Below are positions 1-10,800 of a stretch of DNA of 64,000 bases, piece by piece. This DNA comes from Trichobilharzia regenti (Eukaryota > Platyhelminthes > Trematoda > Strigeidida > Schistosomatidae), in assembly GCA_944472135.2 (NCBI GenBank), contig OX235264.1, forward strand, positions 118,635,809 to 118,699,808. The letters are read 5' to 3'. Every line of letters begins with the position of its first letter. Position 1 is the first letter of the stretch. The translations under genes were made by a program, and so were the position numbers. The notes under the pieces were generated by a model. That model saw only the letters and a list, made by a program, of their open reading frames with translations, was not told where the DNA came from and did not search any database.

Positions 1-115
1 GGTAGTTTTCCATCACGGTGCACTTTGAATTATTGATATTAGATGGTTGGGGGCAATTTGCAGGATGCCTTGGATCTAGGTTCCGTGCTAGCTGGATGAT
101 AGGATCCTGCAAAAA
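1..115 (-). repeat. Sm-alpha-like SINE, 3' body fragment (hammerhead type 3)
   Basis: Read on the minus strand, this matches the 3' half of the SINE copies at 49.1-49.3 and 54.4-54.5 kb: a GGAAC block, a short CTAGATCC cleavage-site-like stretch, then a tail ending in a CAACCATCTAATAT-type sequence. The tRNA head and the CTGANGA core are not visible here. It lies in the intron (or beyond) of the SPAG16-like gene. Confidence 0.5.
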
Positions 116-904
116 ACAGTATATCATCCTTTCTCATTAATCGTGTGATTATTTTGTGATGGAGTTACTTTGGGAATGTATCATTTCTCGCGCATGTTTT
201 GATGTAACGCGTGATCAATTAGTAATCTTTGTATCATCTGGTCTTTGTCGAATCTTCAGCCAATGAAAATCGCCATTTCTCACCAATAAGAACAATCCAT
301 TTATCATGGCTGTGAGTCAACTTTATTGTGTATGTGTGTGGCGCCTCCCTAATAAAGAGACAGACTTTTACAGTCACAGGTCAGCCTTTGTCTTTTGATA
401 TTTGCGTGGCTCAGTGAAGCGTAAAGTAAAACGGAAGAATAGGTGTGTGTTGGCGCACTAGTCGAGTTTATTACTGTTATAACAATTAGTGGCGCAAATA
501 TAACATTGGCAATCGTCAGCAGGGCGTATCTGCAACCTTGAAAGAACTCATGTCCTTTCTGAGATGCAAACCCGCATCACTCAGTGCTGCGGTCAGAGAC
601 GCTATTGATGACGAGATCATCATGACTATATTAGTTCTCTTCATTACCAGTTCATGGGTAATGTTTAAATCTATAAGTATTTATTTGTCTGTTTCCTTGA
701 CTAGCGAGGTTTTAGAAGTCTCCTAGCACACTTCTCAGTAATGTATTCCAACATTTTGAGATCTCTCAATCAAATTTATAACCGTATTGATTGATTTATA
801 TTACGGCAAATAATTTCGCATTATGCGCGACTGTTCAATGAAAGCTGATATACCTGAATGTGTTCTGTAGTAGGTTGGGTAAATTGTTCAGCTTAACGAC
901 TTTT
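116..904. other. No recognisable feature
   Basis: AT-rich sequence with only short open frames. No WD40 exon of the neighbouring SPAG16-like gene was recognised on the minus strand. I see nothing that can be supported here. Confidence 0.5.
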
Positions 905-1165
905 GCAAACTCTTTTATTTATTCCTTTATGTTCCCAGTGGAACATAGGGCTGCTTCAAGGTAGAGGCTTGAAGTTTTGGGTAGCAGTAGTTTTCTAATT
1001 TTACGCGATGGGGTGGCTAGCAACCTCACGCCCAACCTTCTCTCTTTACTAGTCTTATTACTGGCTTAGCGGGGTATAGGAGTGTGTCTGTGGCCGAGGA
1101 TTGAACCCCGAACCACTTGTGGCGTGATTAGCGAGCATTCTAATGGTGTGCCACCGACTCAGTTG
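905..1165 (-). repeat. tRNA-headed SINE with RTE-like body and tail
   Basis: On the minus strand a tRNA-like head carries an A-box-like GGTGGCACACCATTAGAATG and a B box GGGGTTCAATCC. The body resembles the 5' UTR of the RTE elements in this window (GGTTGGGCGTGAGG and GCTAGCCACCCC compared with 31.3-31.47 kb). The 3' end, CCCTATGTTCCACTGGGAAC, matches the RTE 3' terminus. It therefore looks like a SINE built on, and probably mobilised by, RTE. A second copy is at 10.87-11.09 kb. Confidence 0.55.
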
Positions 1166-1668
1166 CAAACTCTAAAGGTGCTTTAATAAATTTAATTTCA
1201 TCTTGCTTGACAAGTAGATATTTGAGATCAAGTGGATTTTTGAAACAAATGCTCCACTCTGTTTATGGCTTTCTTAGGTACTATGATAAATGAAGGCAGT
1301 ATTGAAAATTCTTATACCTTTACTTTCATCCTTGCAAATTCTGACTGGAATAGGGAAGTTTCATTTGTAGCGGTTGTGTTTCCCTACGAGATAGTGGGAG
1401 TAGCTGAAATCAAGCTGAAAATTCCGTCTTTTCAAGTCTTTTCTGTCTAGAGTTCATCGGCCAGGAATTAAACTCGGATCACATTCGTGGCTGCAGATTA
1501 CACTGAACCACTGATGGAAATTTTAATACTCCTCCCGAATAACCTCTGATTAAAGATAATTCATGGAACAAGAAATGCATCCTCTGAAGTCTTTGCTAAC
1601 TCAGTTTTGTCTGTTCAGTAATAATACTGCTCGTAATTACATATCTGAAAGCGATTTATACAGAAGTA

Positions 1669-1699
<31 letters not shown>

Positions 1700-1701
1700 A
1701 A
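1669..1701. repeat. (TA)n microsatellite
   Basis: Near-perfect alternating TA run with a GTA interruption, just downstream (in gene sense) of the last SPAG16 exon seen. Confidence 0.8.
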
Positions 1702-1716
1702 TCCAATGAAACATAC

Positions 1717-1856
1717 TTGCTTATTGTAGCTTCATGAGCATAAATACTCATTTCTAATTTTCTATTATCTAAACGAGTAAATTTATATGGACGATTTGCA
1801 AGTTTCGCCAGTAATGGATTCACTTTACGATCTGCTGGTAAATCACAAATTCTTCC
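1717..1856 (-). CDS. SPAG16: SPAG16-like exon 7 (pre-WD40)
   Basis: 140 bp between acceptor CCTATTCTAG and donor GTATGT, entered in phase 0 as exon 6 requires. It encodes NPLLAKLANRPYKFTRLDN then MSIYAHEATIS, comparable to the KFDYKLKNIFRLHELPVSC segment just before the first WD40 repeat in vertebrates. The WD40 exons themselves are beyond the left edge. Confidence 0.72.
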
Positions 1857-4800
1857 CTAGAATAGGAAACCATTAAAACACAACTGGTAATTGTGTAAAA
1901 TAAAATAGGGGGAATTCATAAACTGATTCTAATTTAACCAATTAAAAATGCCCATTAAAGCCCGGAAAGCTTTTGTACATACGACTGCAATTCACTGGCG
2001 TTATACTAAGCGCGAAATAATTACGAAGAAATCGATTCAAAGGATTTTTCATGCTAGCAAACTACACGTCTTATTCTCTACACAACCGATGGTGATTCCT
2101 CGACTGAAAGGTGAACTACCTAGACTAACCACTTCCAATTGTATCTACCACTTCTACTCCGCGAATGATGGAGCGAGTTATATCTACTGTTGTTCTAGGA
2201 ACTTGATTTTTTGTGCTCGCTCGAGAACATCTGTCAGTATGGGCTAAGTAAAGGTGTAGTAAAAATCATCAACACTTCGATTTTAGACCAGCTGATTCAA
2301 AACGGCCACAAAACCAGCATTTAAGAATCCTTCTCTCTATCATCTATTGGATGCCTAATAAGTTGCCAAAAATATCGAGGTACCTCATGCTCCAAACAAT
2401 AGAGGCTACCGCGATTTGCGTGAAACAACCAGTGCTATGTGTGCAAAAGAAGCATGTCTAGCCAGCCACTACTAGTGCCCTGGCCTTCAGTAGAGACTAT
2501 AAATTCATGAATTTGTAATATTATGTTTCCTCATTGTACTGACATTCAGTTTATTGTTATGTTGACACTGTATGAACTGAAATCTGTTGATATTAATGGT
2601 TCGATGTTATTTAAACAACATTAATGTTGTTCATAACACTATTTCATTCATTCACTATAATGTATATATAACTGTAGAACCTGATGATGAAGTTATCAAA
2701 AACAGTATTCTTTGTTCAGTGTCCAATCTTTTGAAGATTCTAATTTAATTCATTTTTTAGATTTTCTTATCGATTAATTGGACCGAAGTGCCTGGTCTTA
2801 GGTTTACGCATCTGTCGGCTTCTTGTGCAGATGCTTCGATGATGTCTAGTCATATAAATTGAAGTCAGTTGGTGGATGGTGACTAGAAGTGGAATCTACC
2901 AGGATGCGCGTTTCGTCCTATTTGGGACTCGTCAGCAAGCTGGGTGTAACAACATTCCCTAGTGAGTGATGGTGTTCCCATCGTTGAAATACTCATCCTG
3001 GATTCCACTGCTAGCCACCATCCACCAATTGGCTAAAGGTTGCATGATCAGACATCATCGAAGCATCTGCACAAGGAGCCGACGTGTCAACCCGATAACT
3101 AGGACTTCAGTCCAATCAATCTACGGGAAAATCTAAAAAAAGTGAATTATGTAATTACTAGAACCTGTTGCACAAGAAGTGGCTCTCGTGGCCCAAATGG
3201 TCTAGTGGATACCGATTTGAAGTTTGAAACTATGGGCACTGAGTTCGAGCCTCGGTGGGGACAACACCATCACTCACTGGGGAATACAGGTGCAATCAGA
3301 TGACGAGTCTTAAATAAAACGAAATGCACACCCAGGAGCCCCTGCTAGTCACAGTCCACCAACTCACTTCATGATTCTAATTTAATCCTAAAGGTGATAA
3401 AAATGTATAGGTCAAGTGTGTGTGTGCTCACACCATAGTAGCTGATTTCTGCGTTGAATGCATGAAGAGGAAAGACAGTTAGTATAGCGAGAATGAAGAA
3501 CTCTGGGTAAAATCGTTGGTGGTTAATCACATACAGCCTTTTTTAGACGGTGTTGGCAGTTATGTCTGTAAGCAGACCATAATACTGACTAGGGTTGCCG
3601 TATTTAGTTATGAGCACTTCCCCAAGGAATAATTGATTTAACTGTGGGAAAAAACTATTGATTTGTTCGACTATTTCTTACTTCATTATAGCGACAAAAT
3701 TCATTCAGACATCTGTAAAACACAAAATAATATTAAACGGTTGCTGAGAGTAAACGGTCATCCATGAAATTTCATTGATAAGAATATGAATCCAAAATCA
3801 AAACAGCCTAAGGTACCAACAGTTCCAAAAAAGGATGGCCTTATTCTTACAAATGCAGTTCTTCGGGGACAACATCAGCGAGATACTAACACAGAGCCTT
3901 ATAAATGAGGTAAAAAGGGCATTCCCTGTTGCCAAATTACGATGTGTCTTCAAAACCACCCCCTCTATTTTGCGTTCGGGAGTAAAAGACAAACTGCCTC
4001 TTCCATGTGTATCTATCAGTTTGACTGCTCCTGCGGAGCCAGTTACATGGGCTGTGTACAATTAGGTGTGTTACTCGTCGAATTTTCGAACATCACCTTG
4101 CGTGGTTAATCAAACGACAAACCAGATCTATTCGCATTGCTATTCTATCTCATCTTGTGGATACAGAACACAAGATTGATGTTGAACATGCTTTCAGGGT
4201 CATTTACTACATACCAAGGAATCTCAATTTTACCTTAAGAGTTCGACTACTAAATACTGCTGAGGCTGTCAGGATCCATATTAACAAACCTAATTTGTGC
4301 GTCCGAAGGAAGTTGGTTCAAACATTATCCTTACCTTGGCCATCTAGGTCTGAATGATTCTGAATTTTTGTGAAATTTTCATAATTTTATTTGAAATTCT
4401 ATTTGCTATTATATCATTATTAGTATTATTATAACTTAAGCATCTTTAATGAACTGTGGTAATTCCATTGATCTTACTTTACAAATCGATATTATTTAAA
4501 AAAACACTAATATTGTTATTGACCAATATTCTAGAATATTCTATATATATAATTGTAGAGCCAGAAGAGGGAATTATCGAAAAGGATATTGTTTGCTCAA
4601 TTATTTTGTGTTTTATGAATTATTTAACTATAGTTATAGAAACATTGTATCCGTCTATAACTCCATAGTTAATTACAACCAATATAAACAATAATTTATG
4701 TTGGTTACTAAACTTTGTCTTTACAAGATATTTTGTGATCAAAATATCTAATAAACTAAAGTTGTCAGTAGAATAAATTGTCGAAAACGAAGGCGATATA

Positions 4801-7800
4801 GAAGTCAGAACCATAAAAGTATGGTCAAAACAGAGACTTATTATTTGTCATTTGTCTAAATACAACTACATTTACATCTCAAACATGTATATTGCTCCTG
4901 GATGTAACTCCACAGAATTATCTTTATTTGCGGATGAATTTACTTCCCTTGCTGCCACCTCCTTCGGAAATTCCTTGTCTATAGTTACTGGTGATTTTAA
5001 TTCTAGTGACCACAGCTTCCTAATTTCACTTGGACATGATAACATTGTCAACTTCCCGACTAGAATGGACAACACTCTTGACCTTGTTTTTACAAACGAT
5101 GCAGGAATATTTGAAGCTCGAAAAAGAGCCCCACTACTAAATTCAGATCACTGTATCATAAGAATATTGCCCAAAGTATGTGGAAAGCAGCACAAAAGGG
5201 TCTTCTCATACCTTGGAAAGAAAACACAACACAGATGTTATTCCCATGACAACATACTGAATCTAAGGTCCATGTTAAAAGACACAAACTGGGATCTATT
5301 TACTGAACAAGCCCTTGATAACACAATTGCCAACATAACACATTATCTTAATTTCTGTCTTGATGTTTGTTGTCCAAAAGAGACAATCTTCTTAAAATTC
5401 GATCGCTTCTCCTCTACTCAACTCAAAAAGCTCCGCCGTGAAAAAGAAAGGTTGTTCAAAATGAAAAACAAATCTGGTGTTAAGAGAATGAACACTTTGA
5501 TCAAGCTTGAATTACAAAGATTGAATGCTCTCTATAACCAGAAGTTTCTTTCATGTAAATCCCCATCAAATATGTGGAAGTTATTAAAGGAAATCACAGG
5601 TGGTAAGCAAATGTTGAATGATATTTCTGTAGATGTTAATATGCTAAATGAATCCTTCATATGTATCCCAGCAAATGTTATGATTCCTAACTCAAATAGT
5701 GTAAACAATGACTGCTTCTCATGCTTTAATACGAATGATGTCCTCAAGTGTCTTCAATCTCTCAAGCCTACTCAGTCCCTCGGTCCTGATGGTGTTCCTG
5801 CTGTCATCCTTAAGAAGTGTGCCGACATCTTGTGTTCCCCGCTAACTGACATTTTCAACGAATCGTTTTCCAAAAGTATTATACCTGAATCATGGAAAAA
5901 CATCAAGATCGTTCCAGTGCCTAAATCTACAAGTGGACCTAATGTTAAGTTTAGACCTATTTCAATTACCTCACCTTTCTTGAAAGTTATGGAAAGACTT
6001 ATTCTACTTAATCTTGATCCCTCTTTAAAACCTTTCAACGACCCCAACCAGTTTGCTTATAAACATAGTAGGAGTACGTTAGATGCCGCTGTCGTCCTCC
6101 ACCATAGCATAGTCTCTAGTTTAGATAAAGGGGCTAAATACGTTCGCTGTGCCTTCCTTGATTACACATCTGCATTTGACTCTGTTCCCAGGTCTCTCTT
6201 GCTAAGTAAGCTCGCTGCAACACAGGCTGAAAGCTGGACAAATAAGTGGTTGCAGTCCTATTTTTCTGAAAGGAAGCAGTACACCGTCTACAATGGAAAA
6301 TCCTCCACTACCTCACTTACTTTAGCAGGCGTTCCTCAAGGCGCTGTTCTCTCTCCCTTTCTGTTTTCGTTTTTCCTACATGACTTGCCACATTCTGATG
6401 TAGCCACTTTTGTTAAGTATGCCGATGACCTCTCGGTCTCTATGCCTGTCAACTGTCAGTCAGATTGCTCCAAATTAAATAGCTTTCTGTCGGAAATTAG
6501 TCAGTGGTCCTCTTCAAACGGACTTAAGCTTAATCCGTCTAAATGTCAGGTAGTCAATTTCACTTTCAGACGTAAATGTGACCTACAGCAACTAGTTAGC
6601 TCACATGGCCCCACTCTCATTGACGGCACAGAGGTTGAAAATACATCTAATGTGAAGTTCCTTGGGCTGAGTTTTTCCACCGATCTTTCCTGGTCTTCCC
6701 ACATCTTGCTAGTTACTAGAAAGATGTTTCGCTTAACGTTCTACATTAGGAAATTTAGGCAGTCTGGCATAAAGCAGCTTTTGCTTTCTCAATTTGTAAA
6801 TTCTTGTATTCTACCCATCCTCCTTTACTGCTCCCCATTAGTCTTTCCTGGACTACTTAAGAAAGACTTCGCTTCGCTGAGAAGGGCACTAAAAGCTGTT
6901 AGTAGGGCAAGTGGGATATCGTTAGACCAACTGGTGAACACTATTGTAGATAGACATATAATGTCATGTAAGAAACTAGCGAATACAATATTGTCGGACC
7001 CCGAGCATCCTCTCTATACGCATCTATCTCCTTGCATTTCATCTGGAAGAACTAGAAGCAGCTATAGGAGGCTATATGCTAGGACTACCAAATACAAAAA
7101 CTCCACAATACCATATCTGGCACAGCTGTTATGTGATGAGAAATCCGTTAGGTATGACACGATAAACTTACTGCGGCACTCTAACAAATAGTCCCATTAG
7201 TTTTTGTTTTCCTTTCCTCGTTACTACTACACTGTTGTTCTCATCTACAACCACACATTAACCTTATATTCCAAATCCTGTGGTGCATTGTTTGAAATGA
7301 AATACTCTACGCTGTTTTTTTTCTTAATTTTCAATATTTATTTATTTTATTTATTTATAACTTATTTATTTTATTTTTATGTATTTTTGATTTTTAAAAA
7401 TCTTATATAATTTATGAGGTAATTAGATGCAATATACTGTAATGCACGCTGAAAATTCCATACCTGTACCACAAATACTGTTTGGAATAAAGCTGTTATT
7501 ATTATTATTATTATTATTCCCTTTGGGTTCTATGTGGAATATATATGGGGCTTCAAAAACAAATCTCCACTTTGTTCTGTCTTCTGCCTTCCTCTTCAGC
7601 TGGGTCCACGACTGCCAATAGTCCCTCATCTCCTCCTCCCTAAATGATCTCATCCATGTCACCGTCGTACCGACAACGCATTCGTCGCTACCTGTTCGGG
7701 TTCCATTCGAGCAATGGTCCGACGCGTGGTGTCATTCGACGGTCTCCTCAATGTATGCCCGATCTATCTCCATTTTCTCCTGAACATTTGGGGAGCAATC

Positions 7801-10800
7801 GGCTCTTGGTTGGTTTGTTCCTAGACGGAGTTGTTTGTTGCCAATTCTTTCTGGCCAACTGGCCATTTGATCTTCAGTATGAAGCTAGCCAGCGAAGGTG
7901 GAAATCCTCTTCGTTACTCACGCGCCAAGTTTGTGACCTGTATAGAAGCATTAACTGACTATACATTTGTGTTGAAAATGCCGACTGAGACGGAGTACAG
8001 AAGATTTCCAAACTGGCTTTATGTTAATGAAGGTGTATTTCGCCTTTCCGATTTTGACTGGCTTTTATATCTTCATCCTTTCCGACTACATGTGGTTGAA
8101 ATCGTGGTTGATGTGGACTGACATAAGTTAGAATTCACAATTCATTGGATTCCATACCAGTGACTGAATGGTGGACAGTCCTGAAGGTCCAGAGTTCGAC
8201 CCCTACTAGGGTTGTATGTACTTAGTGCCAAATAGCCTAAAAACCTCCATTATAGATAAGATTTTATTTTAACAAATCTCACAGTGTAATACAGTATTAC
8301 TAACTGATGACGTTTCGGGCACCACTGATATGATTATGAACAGTAATAATTTGTGCTCGAAGGATGATCATCAGTTAATATTACTGTATAATACTGTGTG
8401 ACAATTTATCTTATCTCTAATGAAGTTATACTGTACCACCACAGTGCCCAAGTTTTATACTTATATCAGTAATACATATAGCCTCAAACCTGCCTGAAAC
8501 AGCAGGCACTAAGTACCCCTGACTTTTATGGATTCTTTAATTGATGTGTGTAAGGAATGAAATTTCTTTTGGGGATAATGAATCTGAATCGTGTGTTGTA
8601 TGTATTTGCGCGCAACACATTTCGAACAATCTGATCCATCACACACGGAATTGTCATAGGAATGAGTATATATGAAATTAATAAAGAGTTGAGAGGTGAG
8701 AAAATTAACTACTCAGGTCAAGCTAAAACGACATACTGAAGGCCAAAATAACAATGAAGATCACCAAACCAAATAGCAGAGGTGATAGTACAGCTATCCT
8801 GGTATGCATCAAAACAAAGTTTACGAAGGTAGGTGGTCGTTTAGTGTGATGACGAATTGTTGATTTAAACGCATAAAGATGGTTTAAACTTTCTAATTGC
8901 CAGCTAGGGCTTCCACAAATTTTAGGATACGCTCCAAACACGTTTTATATATAGGTTTAAAAGATGTGTAAACGTCGATTCTATGTCCTGCCTCTATGAT
9001 ATGTTTCACAATATAGGAGCTAGGTCTCCTGTTCTCAGCATTAATGGGTTCTGAAGATTCTATTTGTTTCTGGAGCCATTTAGGAATATGCTCTGAAGCC
9101 AACGCTTACTTGCAGAGATCGATGAGTTCTCCCTATGTATGTCTGTCTACACGTACATTCAAATTCGTAAATACAGTGGGTTGTGACATTATTTTCGCAT
9201 GTTCATAGGGCTTAGATGGATGGATGGATACATTGGCTTCACATTCTCAATTATTATGATATTAGCTGCATAAAAATTCGTCTTTTTAACATCAGCGTTC
9301 AGTCTTTGTCTAGTTATGAAGCTGGTAGGATGGTAGGGTGGGTAGCTTGATGAACACGTCTTTCTTAGGGGCGAGTTGTAGACTGAGTCTTGGTGTTCTG
9401 ACTACTTTATATCTGCTGGCGAAGTCCTAGCAATTAGGAAGTTTAAACCGCCTCTACTCGTTCAAACCAACAATTCGTCATCACACTAAACAACCACCTA
9501 CCTTGGTAAACTTTGTTTTGATGCATACCAGGGTAGCTGTACTATCACCTCTGCTATTTGGTTTATTGGTCTTCATTGTTGTTTTGGCCTTCAGTATGTC
9601 GTTTTAGCTTGACCTGAATTGTCTATTTTCTCACCTCTTAACTCTTTATTAATTTCATATATACTCATTGCTATGACAAGTCCGTGTGTGATGGATCAGA
9701 TTGTTCGAAATGTGTTGAGCGCAAATACATACAATACATGATTCAGACAAATTACGTCTTCTTATTGCTTTGTCCAAATTTATAAAGGGAACTAATTGTT
9801 TTAAACAGTTTCAAATCAAATTCTAGTGACTTACCCTTTTTGAATTTTTGGCTAGTTTATTGCAGTAAACTAATCCATCAGACTTGAATAAAGTTTTCAA
9901 ACTGGATTCTGTTTTCCCCTGTTTATTGATATTATTGTCTGTATTGTAATTGTCAGCCATAACATAACCAATATCATTTGGATCATTTGTTGCAATACCA
10001 AGATTTTGTAGTGACGTTAATGCATTCCTTAATCCTTCAACTTGATTCATTGCTTTATCACGTTCAATTCGATGCAATGTTTTCTCTTTCATTGCAGTTT
10101 CATACTTTTGTCGTAACAGCCTTAAAATAGGCTCATATTCAGCATAGTGTTCTTTCACTCTATTGAAAGCAAAAAAAATAAGTCAGATAACAAAAATATT
10201 TATACAAAATTATAAAAATATCCAGTGTATTATGCATTAACATATATGGTGAATTTTTCATAGTTTGGTTTGTAAGGGTTAGTTATGTTTTGTACGAGTT
10301 GATCACGGATTGATATCAGTTGGAGAACCATTGAAAACCACCAAGGAGTACTGGACAGTTGCTATTTCACTCTAGTTTGGGAATCATCTGCAGTACGCAC
10401 CCACTATAGGATGGAGTTTTCCTGGAGTTCTAGTGAAAAGTCGTGACCAGTGAGATCGAATTAGATGTCACGTGTGTGGATGGATGTCCCACCAACGAAA
10501 ATGGTTAGAGTCACGCTAAATCACGAATTGGTAGAAGTTAGAATTCATGGACTCGCTGGCCATTGAATCGGGTCCCAGTGGCTGAATCGTATACGAGCCA
10601 GCTTGCCTGGTAACCGGAAGGTCCTGGGTTCGAATCCAAGTGGGTGGGTACTACCGATGATTCCCAAACTAGGATGAAATAGCAGCTGTCCAGTAGTCCC
10701 TGGTGCTTTTCAATGGTTCTCTAACTGATATGTGGGGAAGTTCAACAATAGGAGTACGATTGCTGAACTGACCTTGAACACATGCTAGTGGTTGGTTGAA

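Noticed and set aside
116..1716. WD40 exons of the SPAG16-like gene
   Set aside because: Searched on the minus strand for GH..WD-type blocks and found none; they must be left of the window.
2670..2720. CTGATGATGAAG...TTATC block in PLE 3' UTRs as a hammerhead
   Set aside because: No proper stem II between CTGATGA and the A-rich stretch, and the second copy (4545-4600) lacks CTGATGA. Listed only as a shared PLE tail.
4852..4854. TTG as a start codon of the LINE ORF
   Set aside because: The frame is open further upstream to 4777 and similarity to endonuclease continues there, so no start can be assigned; the ORF is 5'-truncated.
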